The notes under the pieces were generated by a model. The model did not search any database. It saw nothing but the letters and a program-made list of their open reading frames with translations, and was not told where the DNA came from. Below, piece by piece: positions 43,373 through 51,209 of a DNA stretch of 52,518 nucleotides. The position numbers and the translations under genes were made by a program. Each line of letters begins with the position of its first letter. Position 1 is the first letter of the stretch. Source of the stretch: Chitinophagales bacterium (GTDB taxonomy: Bacteria > Bacteroidota > Bacteroidia > Chitinophagales > Chitinophagaceae); contig JANXQO010000139.1 of assembly GCA_025353485.1 (NCBI GenBank), positions 1-52,518 of the forward strand, in the 5' to 3' direction.

Positions 43373-44566
43373 CTATTCAATAATTTTTTCTACGATTTTT
43401 CCTGAGGCCTTATTTTTTAAAATTAATTTTTTTGTACCGTAGTGTGTTACTTCTTCTTTTATAAAATAATGCTCATCATCATACGGTGTAAGATGATTAT
43501 ACTTTGATGCATCTTCTTTGCCACGCCACACCTCTAATGGTACAGGCTCCCATAGTTTTGTTTTTGCTGACCGGTAAGCAGCATCCAATACAGCATTAAC
43601 AACATAGCCATCGTAAAAAGTTTCTTTGGGTTGTTTGTTTTGTTCTAACGAATTAAACATATCCATGAACATATGATTATAGCCAAGCTCATTTAATTCA
43701 TCTCCAACCGGAAAGAGCCATCCTGTATTGCTTTCCGCTTTTTCTGCAACATAATCTGTATCCTTTCCGGTAGTAAACATCTCAAAGCCTGTACGCAAAA
43801 AATTGTTGATCCATATTGTTCCTTCAGTACCCATCACTTCATCACGAAGATCAAGGCCGCCACGAAATGTCCAGCTTACTTCAAATTGACCAATTGCGCC
43901 ATTTTGATATTTTACCAATCCGATTGCATGATCTTCGGCATCAATTGGCTTTACCTGGGTATCAGCCCAGCACATCACCTCAATGGGTTTAATATCTTTA
44001 CCAATATAACTTCGTGCAATTTCTACACAATGACATCCGAGATCTAAAATGCAGCCACCACCTGCCTGCTCAATATCCCAAAACCAATCACTGTGCGGAC
44101 CTGGATGAGTTTCTCTTGATTTTGCCCAAAGTATTCTTCCTAATGAACCGTTGCGTACACTTTGCTCTGCCTTAATAAATTTTGGTGTATATACTAAATC
44201 TTCGAGATAGCCATTAAAAATACCGGCTTCTTCTGTAGCCTGCAACATTCGTTTTGCTTCTGCTGCATTTCTGCCCAAAGGCTTTGTAACCATCACTGCT
44301 TTTTTGTATTTGCAACAAAGCATTACTGCTTCTTCATGAAGATTATTTGGAAGTGCAACACATACAACATCCACACCGGGGTGTGCAATTGCTTCTTCCA
44401 TATCAGTTGTAAAATGATTTACATTATACTCTTTAGAAAATTTTTTAGCCGACTCATCTTTACGGGAATAAACGCTTATAATTTTATCCTGGCTTCTATA
44501 TCCCTGTATAGAATCTGCATAAAATCTTGCAATAAAGCCGGAGCCAAGCATAGCAATTTTTTGCAT
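43373..44566 (-). CDS. Gfo/Idh/MocA-family oxidoreductase
   Basis: I choose the ATG at 44566 (MQKIAMLGSGFIARFYAD), seven codons inside a longer frame that would start on TTG, because the nucleotide-binding motif follows immediately. The 397-residue protein has the family EKP-equivalent VTKPLGRNAAEAK and the active-site stretch CILDLGCHCVEIARSYIG. It has no signal peptide, so it is cytosolic, unlike the Tat-exported MocA protein at 46505. It may reduce or oxidise sugar derivatives produced by the neighbouring cluster. Confidence 0.88.
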   Translation of the reverse strand: MQKIAMLGSGFIARFYADSIQGYRSQDKIISVYSRKDESAKKFSKEYNVNHFTTDMEEAIAHPGVDVVCVALPNNLHEEAVMLCCKYKKAVMVTKPLGRNAAEAKRMLQATEEAGIFNGYLEDLVYTPKFIKAEQSVRNGSLGRILWAKSRETHPGPHSDWFWDIEQAGGGCILDLGCHCVEIARSYIGKDIKPIEVMCWADTQVKPIDAEDHAIGLVKYQNGAIGQFEVSWTFRGGLDLRDEVMGTEGTIWINNFLRTGFEMFTTGKDTDYVAEKAESNTGWLFPVGDELNELGYNHMFMDMFNSLEQNKQPKETFYDGYVVNAVLDAAYRSAKTKLWEPVPLEVWRGKEDASKYNHLTPYDDEHYFIKEEVTHYGTKKLILKNKASGKIVEKIIE

Positions 44567-44603
44567 TGTTTTTATTTTGGTTATCAATCGTTTTCAATTG
44601 TCG

Positions 44604-44661
44604 CTGGCTGGTGTGGACACCAGCCAGGGCAGGCCGTCGTGGTCAGTATCCCCCTGACCAC
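44604..44661. repeat. GC-rich double hairpin
   Basis: CTGGCTGGTGT pairs perfectly with ACACCAGCCAG (44604-44627, GG loop) and GTGGTCAG with CTGACCAC (44639-44661). It lies in the divergent gap between the MocA gene and a lipoprotein gene and is much richer in G and C than its surroundings, as expected of a REP-type element. Confidence 0.65.
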
Positions 44662-44741
44662 AGTGATAAATATTAAACTATATGGGTTTCAATCTACGCA
44701 AAAATAAAATTACCTTTATAAAAATGATAAATATGATAAAT

Positions 44742-44945
44742 ATGAAAAAGATATTGATCGTTGTATTTGCTTTGATGATCTTTAGCTGCAATTCAAACGA
44801 TAAAAAAACAACCGAGAATAAAAATACTAAAAACGAAGTGGGTGTGCAAAATGATAATGGAGGAATTCCGGATACAACCAATGCAATAGACCTAAGCACT
44901 CATAAAAAAGATACTACAATGAAATCAAAAGATTCATTGAAATAG
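44742..44945 (+). CDS. Small Asn/Lys/Thr-rich lipoprotein
   Basis: The internal ATG at 44742 is chosen because MKKILIVVFALMIFSC is a clean lipoprotein signal (lipobox IFSC). The mature 50 or so residues are highly polar and low-complexity (Asn, Lys, Asp, Thr), probably disordered. No domain is recognised. It is a lone plus-strand gene in the minus-strand sugar cluster. Confidence 0.6.
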   Translation: MKKILIVVFALMIFSCNSNDKKTTENKNTKNEVGVQNDNGGIPDTTNAIDLSTHKKDTTMKSKDSLK

Positions 44946-44960
44946 TTTATAGAAATCAAA

Positions 44961-45857
44961 TTAAATTTTCAACTTTTTTAAGTATTCTGCATCTGCTTTT
45001 GCGGCAGCTAAAGGTGTAGTGTCCTCATACTTTTCCTGCTCTACAATATAATATTGCATGCCTTGTTTTTTTGCAACAGCTAATATTTTTTTAAAATCAA
45101 TACTGCCTTCTCCAACATTTACTGAAACTTCTCTTTCTGAAAGAGGAGTGTCTTTTTTTCGGTCCTTTATATGACCGAGTTTGAAGCGGTTTGGATATTT
45201 ATTTAACCAGGTAACAGGATCCTGCCCACCGGTAACTACCCAATAAATATCCATTTCAAAATCTACCAAAGATGGATCAGTATTTTGCAATAAAACCTCT
45301 TCAGCAATAAAGCCTGATGGTCTTTGAGAAAAAGCCTGGTCATGATTATGAAAAGCAAATCTTAAGCCTTTTGCTTTACATACTGCTCCTCTTTGATTAA
45401 ATATTTCAGCAGCCTTTTTGTAATCCTCCTGTGTCATATCTTTTTCGTGAGGTAAACTTGGACAAATAAGATATTTCATTCCTATTGCTGCAGCCTCATC
45501 TGCTTTTCTTTCAAAATCTTTATTAATATCAGTATGGCTGGAAACAATCTGCATCCCAAGATCATCCATATACTTTTTAAATTCAGTATTTTTCATCCCC
45601 CAGAACATTCCCAATTTATCATGCTGATAACTTTCAATTTGTTTATAGCCCATTTCTGCAATCTGTTTTAAAACTCCTTTAGGATCAGCGGGCATCACAT
45701 CACGTAATGTATAAAGTTGTAGGCCAAATTCTTTTAATGTTCCATCGGAACCGCCAAGCATTGAAGATGATTTACAACCCGGCAATTCTCCTGTGATGGC
45801 TGTTATTGCTATTGCAGCAGTTGTTGTTTTTAAAAAATCTCTGCGCTTGTATGACAT
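44961..45857 (-). CDS. Sugar phosphate isomerase/epimerase-like TIM-barrel protein, exported
   Basis: The 298-residue protein begins with a Tat-type signal (RRDFLKTTTAAIAITAI) that also carries a lipobox-like LPGC. The mature part fits the AP_endonuc_2 TIM barrel: IAEMGYKQIES, FAFHNHDQAF, FEMDIYWV, IKDRKK and a late IVEQEKYED. Metal-binding Glu/His/Asp are present. Family members include 3-keto-glucoside epimerases or isomerases. It lies next to the GMC oxidoreductase partner subunit. Confidence 0.85.
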   Translation of the reverse strand: MSYKRRDFLKTTTAAIAITAITGELPGCKSSSMLGGSDGTLKEFGLQLYTLRDVMPADPKGVLKQIAEMGYKQIESYQHDKLGMFWGMKNTEFKKYMDDLGMQIVSSHTDINKDFERKADEAAAIGMKYLICPSLPHEKDMTQEDYKKAAEIFNQRGAVCKAKGLRFAFHNHDQAFSQRPSGFIAEEVLLQNTDPSLVDFEMDIYWVVTGGQDPVTWLNKYPNRFKLGHIKDRKKDTPLSEREVSVNVGEGSIDFKKILAVAKKQGMQYYIVEQEKYEDTTPLAAAKADAEYLKKLKI

Positions 45858-45879
45858 GGATATAATTAAATTTTAAAAT

Positions 45880-46440
45880 TTAAGCAAAAGCTTTATCGCC
45901 TTTTTTATAAGGAATGCATGGTTCAAATTTTCCCGGAGTTTCTACATACCGCCTTGCTTTTGTACTTCCAATTTCTGATGTAAAATAACCAAGCATAGTA
46001 AGTTCCTTCATCATCCGGAAATAGTGAGACGATTCTTCTTTCTTTTTATTCTTCATGTATTCTTTTTGTTCGTTATCTAACTTTACTAAGAGATCATGGC
46101 GTTGTTGTTCGTTAATTTTCATAAATAAATTATCATACGTTTTCTTTGAGAGATCATTTAGTTTATCCATTCCGTCATGAAATATTTTTTGGTCTTTTTC
46201 TTCGTAACAATCGTTTATCATAACCGTCATGAATTGCCCAACCATAGCCGCTTTTGCACCTGGAGTTGATGTGTCAGGTAAAATAGTATTGGATATTTCA
46301 TCCAGATAACTAATATCATCTGCACTAAAACTCATTTGCTTGCCGGTATCACTTTTACATCCGGTTAAAAAAGCGTTTCCCCCAACAAGTGTTCCTCCTA
46401 AAAGGAGCGAAATATATTGTACTGCTTCTCTTCTGTCCAT
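45880..46440 (-). CDS. Gluconate 2-dehydrogenase subunit 3 family protein
   Basis: The 186-residue protein begins MDRREAVQYISLLLGGTLVG, a twin-arginine signal followed by a lipobox-like LTGC. The body contains ADDISYLDEISNTILPDTSTPGAKAA, which is diagnostic for the family. Its relatives are small partners of FAD-dependent GMC sugar dehydrogenases and carry the export signal for the complex. It therefore probably pairs with the signal-less GMC protein at 48104-49780. Confidence 0.88.
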   Translation of the reverse strand: MDRREAVQYISLLLGGTLVGGNAFLTGCKSDTGKQMSFSADDISYLDEISNTILPDTSTPGAKAAMVGQFMTVMINDCYEEKDQKIFHDGMDKLNDLSKKTYDNLFMKINEQQRHDLLVKLDNEQKEYMKNKKKEESSHYFRMMKELTMLGYFTSEIGSTKARRYVETPGKFEPCIPYKKGDKAFA

Positions 46441-46448
46441 ATAAAAAG

Positions 46449-46487
46449 TTTACCCTCTAAATCTCCCTAAAGGGAGACTTTCGAAGT
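46449..46487 (+). repeat. Palindromic repeat family A, copy 9 (forward)
   Basis: ACCCTCTAAA, then TCTCCCT-AA-AGGGAGA (46462-46477), then CTTTCGAAG. It lies between the subunit-3 gene and the MocA gene. The outer arm is almost identical to that of copy 11 beside the DUF559 gene. Confidence 0.85.
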
Positions 46488-46504
46488 ATGAAATAAATAG
46501 AATT

Positions 46505-47965
46505 TTACACATTTAAACTAAATCCTTTTCTGTATTCACGTTTTATAAATTGATTTACGTCATCAAAGTTTGTCACTTTCATATTATCATTATCCCAAAG
46601 AAGTTTTACGTAACGGCCCGGATAAGTAAATCCTTTGCCATCGTCTTTTGGCTTGCGAATGTCAGCGCCTCTTATTGCTAAATTAGCCATCAGCAAAGCT
46701 TCGGTTAATGGTCCTGCAGTTTCAAAAGGTGAACTCACTTCTTTATTTCCATATCCGGCAATACAAGCTTCTACCCATTGAGCATAGTGGCCTTCTGCAC
46801 TGCCCGGCACTCTTGCTATTCTTTGTTTTACCTGCACTTCTTTTGTTTTAGCTATTGGCAACAGTTGCGGATTTGCTCCATACGTGCCGCACATCATATT
46901 TCCTTTTGTGCCAATGAATAAAGTTCCGTTTCCGCCATCACCAAAAACTTCATTGGGTAATAATTCTTCCGGCCTTTCGGGCTGAATACCTCCATCCATC
47001 CAATGCACCGTTACATCATGTTTTGTTTTATGTGTTTTAGGAAATGTAAGAGTAACATGACTTGAAGGCGGACAACTCTCAGGAAAATAGCCACGCTTAA
47101 ATTCATCTACATATACACTGCCCACACTTGCCTGTACATCGGTAACATATTTTAGATCGAGCACAGCAAAAGCAGGCGCCATTATGTGGCATCCCATATC
47201 TCCCAATGCGCCGGTTCCATAATCCCACCAGCCACGCCAGTTAAAGGGAACCAGCTTTTCAATATAATCTTTATAGGGCGCTGTACCCAACCATAAATTC
47301 CAATCCAAAGTCTTTGGTACTTCTGCTTTTTGTGAAGGCCATGGAACTCCCTGTGGCCACACGGGTCTGTCCGTCCAGCAATAAACAGTATGCACTTTTC
47401 CAATAATATCTGCATCATACCAGTCAACCAATTGACGAACGCCATCACCTGATGCGCCCTGGTTGCCCATCTGCGTTACAACTTTATATTTTTTTGCAGC
47501 ATTCGTAAGTACCCTTGCCTCATAAATATCATGGGTTAATGGTTTTTGAACATATACATGCTTGCCTAATTGCATAGCAGCTAATGCAGCCACTGCATGG
47601 TTATGATCAGGAGTGGAAACAGATACAGCATCAAAGTTTTTTGATTCTTTATCAAACATTTCACGCCAGTCTTTATAATATTTTGCTTTGGGAAAATTTT
47701 TAATTGTATTGGCTGCTCTTCTATCATCTACATCACACAAAAAAGCAATATCGGCTTTACCGCTTTTAAAGAAGTTGGCAATATCACTTTCTCCTTTTCC
47801 ACCCACACCAACACCTGCAATTAACAAGCGGTCACTGGGCGCTATAAAACCTTTTCCACCTAGCACATGACGAGGAAGAATAATAAAACCTGCTGCGGTG
47901 ATTGCAGTATTCCTTAGAAATTCCCTTCGTGATGTAGATGAAATGTTTTTTGTTTCGTCAGTCAT
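46505..47965 (-). CDS. Tat-exported Gfo/Idh/MocA-family oxidoreductase
   Basis: The 486-residue protein has a Tat signal (TSRREFLRNTAITAAGFIIL), a Rossmann motif IAGVGVGGKGES, the EKP-equivalent YVQKPLTHDIYEAR, and a C-terminal sugar-binding domain with NWRGWWDYGTGALGDMGCHI. This longer branch is typical of periplasmic MocA proteins in Bacteroidota, where several act in pathways through 3-keto sugars. It sits between the GMC enzyme and its subunit 3, so a joint role in carbohydrate oxidation is likely. Confidence 0.9.
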   Translation of the reverse strand: MTDETKNISSTSRREFLRNTAITAAGFIILPRHVLGGKGFIAPSDRLLIAGVGVGGKGESDIANFFKSGKADIAFLCDVDDRRAANTIKNFPKAKYYKDWREMFDKESKNFDAVSVSTPDHNHAVAALAAMQLGKHVYVQKPLTHDIYEARVLTNAAKKYKVVTQMGNQGASGDGVRQLVDWYDADIIGKVHTVYCWTDRPVWPQGVPWPSQKAEVPKTLDWNLWLGTAPYKDYIEKLVPFNWRGWWDYGTGALGDMGCHIMAPAFAVLDLKYVTDVQASVGSVYVDEFKRGYFPESCPPSSHVTLTFPKTHKTKHDVTVHWMDGGIQPERPEELLPNEVFGDGGNGTLFIGTKGNMMCGTYGANPQLLPIAKTKEVQVKQRIARVPGSAEGHYAQWVEACIAGYGNKEVSSPFETAGPLTEALLMANLAIRGADIRKPKDDGKGFTYPGRYVKLLWDNDNMKVTNFDDVNQFIKREYRKGFSLNV

Positions 47966-47988
47966 GTTTATTTTTTAAAAGTAATCAT

Positions 47989-48133
47989 ACATTCATTTTT
48001 TTTAATTCACTTACTGTTGTTGAACTTTCCAAAAGTTAGTAACGAACTTTTTATTTATAAACTATCTAACAAAACTTTTGGAAAGTTTGTTTGAAAGTTA
48101 TTATTAAACATTCATTTTTTTCAATTCACTTAC
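47989..48133. repeat. 26-bp direct repeat around a hairpin element behind the GMC gene
   Basis: The stretch 48108-48133, which covers the end of the GMC gene, recurs at 47989-48014 with one mismatch. Between the copies, AACTTTCCAAAAGTT (48023-48037) and its exact inverse (48073-48087) form a 15-bp inverted repeat. The hairpin may serve as GMC terminator. Confidence 0.7.
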
Positions 48134-49780
48134 GGCATAATCAACAGCCCGGGCAGTAAGCGCCATATAAGTAAGTGATGGATTAACACAATTTGCTGAC
48201 GTCATGCATGCGCCATCGGTTACAAAAACATTTTGTGCATCCCATACCTGGTTCCATTTATTTAATACAGATGTTTTTGGATCTGCTCCCATACGTGCAG
48301 TACCCATTTCATGAATGCCTTGTCCCAAACCATATTCTCCATTATAGCTTTTAACATTTTTTATCCCTGCTATTTCAAGCATTTCTTTTGCATCATTGGC
48401 CATATCCTCACGCATCTTTTTTTCATTCTCCTTTATCTCAGCATCTATGGCAAGTATGGGCAAGCCCCATTTATCTTTTTTGTTTTTATCTAATGTAACC
48501 TGGTTTTCATGATAAGGAAGTATCTCACCAAAACCCCCAAAACCTATACTCCATGGCCCTGGCTCTGATAAAGCATCTTTGAAATCGCCGCCAATATTCA
48601 TTTCTGCAATATCACGGCTCCATCCGGATCTGCTGGCCCCACCCTGGTAGCCAAAGCCACGCAGGTATTCACGTTTATCACCAAAAAGATTTCTGAACTG
48701 AGGTATATAAGGACCATTGGGACGACGGCCAAAATAATATTTATCTTCATATCCTTCAACTGTGCCACCTGCCCCCACACGTAAATGGTGATCCATAAGA
48801 TTATGACCTAATTCTCCGCTGCTGCTGCCTAAGCCACCGGGCCAAACATCAGTAGCCGAGTTCATTAATACCCATGTTGAATTTAATGTGGAAGCATTTA
48901 AAAATATTATTTTAGCAAAGTAATCATATGTCTGATTTGTTTGTGCATCAAGAACCCTTACTCCTTTTGCTTTTTTGGTGTCTTTATCATAAAGTATTTG
49001 TGTAACAATAGACCATGGACGAAGGGTTAATTTACCCGTAGCCATTGCTGCAGGAAGCGTAGAGGACTGTGTGCTAAAATACCCGCCAAACGGGCAACCG
49101 AGCCAACATTTATTTCTGTATTGGCAATTGGTTCTGGCTTGTAAAGGAGCAGTAAGATTCGCACTTCTTCCCATAATTATTCTTTTGCTTTTGTAATGCG
49201 CATTTACCCGTGCAACCACATCCTTCTCTACACAATTAAATTCCATAGCAGGTAAAAATTCGCCATCCGGCAATTGAGATAATCCTTCTTTTGATCCATT
49301 AATGCCTGCAAATTTTTCTACGTAACTGTACCAGGGAGCAATGTCTTTATACCGGATAGGCCAATCTACAGCAATACCATCTTTTGCATTCGCATCAAAA
49401 CTATGGTCACTCCATCGGTAAGATTGCCTGCCCCATGTTAGTGAGCGGCCTCCAACCTGATAGCCTCTGTACCAGTCAAATCTTTTAACCTCTGTGTAAG
49501 GGCTTTCCTTTTCATTCACCCAAAAATCAAGATTAGTTTCATTTAACGGATAGTCTCTTTTTAAGTTTGGATAATCTTTTACCATTTGCTGTGTGCGGCC
49601 GCCACGGTGAGGAAACTCCCACGAACCCTTAGTGGCATTTACATAATCTTTTACATGCTCAATGTTTCTGCCTCTCTCAAGCATTATTGTTTTGAGGCCT
49701 TTTTCAGTAAGCTCTTTTGCAGCCCAACCTCCTGAAATTCCTGAGCCTATTACAATTGCATCATAAGTATTTTCTGCCAT
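48104..49780 (-). CDS. GMC-family FAD-dependent sugar dehydrogenase, large subunit
   Basis: The 558-residue protein has the FAD-binding motif VIGSGISGGWAAKEL (Gly12, Gly14, Gly17), MLERGRN, and the C-terminal GMC_oxred_C domain with the catalytic His490 in GIHEMGTARMG and Asn533 in CVNPSLTYMAL. A Cys-rich stretch CWLGCPFGG is present. It has no signal peptide; export would depend on the Tat-bearing subunit 3 gene nearby. Homologous complexes oxidise sugars, for example glycosides at C3, and pass electrons to cytochromes. The exact substrate is unknown. Confidence 0.9.
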   Translation of the reverse strand: MAENTYDAIVIGSGISGGWAAKELTEKGLKTIMLERGRNIEHVKDYVNATKGSWEFPHRGGRTQQMVKDYPNLKRDYPLNETNLDFWVNEKESPYTEVKRFDWYRGYQVGGRSLTWGRQSYRWSDHSFDANAKDGIAVDWPIRYKDIAPWYSYVEKFAGINGSKEGLSQLPDGEFLPAMEFNCVEKDVVARVNAHYKSKRIIMGRSANLTAPLQARTNCQYRNKCWLGCPFGGYFSTQSSTLPAAMATGKLTLRPWSIVTQILYDKDTKKAKGVRVLDAQTNQTYDYFAKIIFLNASTLNSTWVLMNSATDVWPGGLGSSSGELGHNLMDHHLRVGAGGTVEGYEDKYYFGRRPNGPYIPQFRNLFGDKREYLRGFGYQGGASRSGWSRDIAEMNIGGDFKDALSEPGPWSIGFGGFGEILPYHENQVTLDKNKKDKWGLPILAIDAEIKENEKKMREDMANDAKEMLEIAGIKNVKSYNGEYGLGQGIHEMGTARMGADPKTSVLNKWNQVWDAQNVFVTDGACMTSANCVNPSLTYMALTARAVDYAVSELKKMNV

Positions 49781-49787
49781 AAAAAAA

Positions 49788-49826
49788 ACCCTCCTAAATC
49801 CTCCCTAAAGGGAGGACTTTGCTTTT
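49788..49826 (+). repeat. Palindromic repeat family A, copy 10 (forward)
   Basis: AACCCTCCTAAA, then TCCTCCCT-AA-AGGGAGGA (49799-49816), then CTTTGC. The stem is perfect over 8 bp. It lies directly upstream of the GMC start and downstream of the DUF559 stop. Confidence 0.85.
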
Positions 49827-50235
49827 AGTTAATAATCTGTTTATGTAATTCTGTTTCAACAATAGAATTTATTTCAGCTAAAATAAATTCCAATTGATTG
49901 TACACTTGTGTATTGCTAAATCTTATAATTTTATAACCTAATCCAATAAAGTATTTTTCTCTTTCTTCATCGTATATTTTTATTTCCTTCAGATCATGAA
50001 TGCTGCCATCCACTTCTATAATAAGTTTTAATTTATGACAGAAAAAATCTGCAACATAAAGTCCAATGGGATGTTGTCGTCTGAATTTTATATTCTGTAT
50101 TCCTGATTTTAAATGCACCCACAAAATTTTTTCTGTATCTGTCATTTCCTTTCTTAGTTGTTTGGCAAATCCAAAAACTAAATGATTTGCCCCTTCAAAC
50201 ATTCCTCTATTTTTATATAGTGATTTTTCGTTCAT
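49825..50235 (-). CDS. DUF559-domain protein (Vsr-like nuclease fold)
   Basis: The 136-residue protein carries the full DUF559 core: FRRQHPIGLYVADFFCHKLK then LIIEVDGSIHD, with Asp63, Glu74, Asp76 and His80 in the positions expected of a PD-(D/E)XK/Vsr-like nuclease, then YDEEREKYFIGLGYKIIRF. All putative catalytic residues are intact. Function is not established; relatives are annotated as endonuclease-domain proteins. It is flanked on both sides by inverted family A repeats and is unrelated in function to the sugar genes around it. Confidence 0.88.
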   Translation of the reverse strand: MNEKSLYKNRGMFEGANHLVFGFAKQLRKEMTDTEKILWVHLKSGIQNIKFRRQHPIGLYVADFFCHKLKLIIEVDGSIHDLKEIKIYDEEREKYFIGLGYKIIRFSNTQVYNQLEFILAEINSIVETELHKQIIN

Positions 50236-50261
50236 ATTGTTTATATACTCTCTTAAATTAC

Positions 50262-50305
50262 AATCTTCCCAAGTCTTCCTTTAGGGAGATTTAGAGGGTT
50301 TTTTT
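50262..50305 (-). repeat. Palindromic repeat family A, copy 11 (reverse)
   Basis: AAG, then TCTTCCT-TT-AGGGAGA (50274-50289, one mismatch), then TTTAGAGGGTTTTTT. Its outer arm reaches the TIM-barrel gene's stop codon. A further partial stem TCTTCCC precedes it. Confidence 0.8.
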
Positions 50306-51191
50306 ATACATCACAAATTTTTATTGCTTCTTTAAGCGAGTCTAATTTATCTTTCATTGTCGGAACAAATTCCTGTGCTACATAACCTTTATAACCTGTT
50401 TCAACAATTGCTTTCATTACTGCAGGGTAATACAGTTCCTGTGTATCATTAATTTCATGCCTGCCGGGAATGCCTCCCGTATGATAATGCGCAATGTATT
50501 GATGATAATCTCTGATGTTCCTTATAATATCTCCTTCCTGTATTTGCATGTGGTAAATATCAAACAGCAATTTAAAATTTTCTGAGCTAATGCGTTTACA
50601 TAATTCTGCTCCCCATTCTACATGGTTACACATATAATCTTTATGATCAATCTTGCTGTTTAAAAGCTCCATCACCATTGTAACACCATTCTTCTCTGCT
50701 AATGGTAAAATCTTTTTCAACGCATCCATACAATTTTTCATTCCTGTTTCATCATCCATTCCTTCACGCTTACCGCTAAAGCAAATAAGATTTTTGTATC
50801 CTGCTTTTGCCATTATCGGGATCGTTTCCAAATATTCTTTTATGAGGTTTTCATGATAGACCGGGTTATTCAATCCATTATTTAAATTATTATCGCCGGC
50901 AGTATAACACATAGAGCTGTAAATGCCGTGGTGCTGCAGCGTAGGCCAATCTTTGGGCTTCACCAGATCAATAGCATTAAATCCTATTTCTTTTACTGCT
51001 TTACACAATTCATCTAATGAAAGATATCCAAACGTCCATCTTGAAACTGAATGGTTGATATTGCCTTTTAATTTAGTTTTATTTTCAATTTTATTTTGTG
51101 ATGCAAAAGAAACCACAGGTGCAGCAATAACTGCAGATGCAGCAAATACCATATTTTTTAAAACATTTCTTCGTGAGGTTTGAACAGGCAT
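50304..51191 (-). CDS. Hydroxypyruvate-isomerase-like TIM-barrel protein, Tat-exported
   Basis: The 295-residue protein has a Tat signal (TSRRNVLKNMVFAASAVIAA) followed by an AP_endonuc_2 TIM barrel: AVKEIGFNAIDLVKPKDWP, VTMVMELLNSKID, LLFDIYHMQIQEGD, HYHTGGIPGRHEI and a final VAQEFVPT. The pattern matches the hydroxypyruvate isomerase/sugar epimerase group, with metal ligands Glu, Asp, His and Glu present. Export implies action on periplasmic sugars. The MFS permease gene lies 18 bases upstream on the same strand. Confidence 0.87.
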   Translation of the reverse strand: MPVQTSRRNVLKNMVFAASAVIAAPVVSFASQNKIENKTKLKGNINHSVSRWTFGYLSLDELCKAVKEIGFNAIDLVKPKDWPTLQHHGIYSSMCYTAGDNNLNNGLNNPVYHENLIKEYLETIPIMAKAGYKNLICFSGKREGMDDETGMKNCMDALKKILPLAEKNGVTMVMELLNSKIDHKDYMCNHVEWGAELCKRISSENFKLLFDIYHMQIQEGDIIRNIRDYHQYIAHYHTGGIPGRHEINDTQELYYPAVMKAIVETGYKGYVAQEFVPTMKDKLDSLKEAIKICDV

Positions 51192-51209
51192 TTTATAAAA
51201 AATTATTAA

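Larger units (their letters stand above)
49788..50305. mobile_element. Candidate element: DUF559 gene bounded by inverted family A palindromes
   Basis: Copies 10 and 11 lie in opposite orientation at the two ends, outer arms outward, giving imperfect terminal inverted repeats of about 35 bp (AAACCCTC(C)TAAATC then CTCCCTAAAGG then ACTT). The only gene inside is DUF559. The unit is inserted exactly between the start region of the GMC gene and the stop codon of the TIM-barrel gene, splitting an otherwise collinear cluster. Mobility is inferred from geometry; no target duplication could be defined. Confidence 0.5.
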
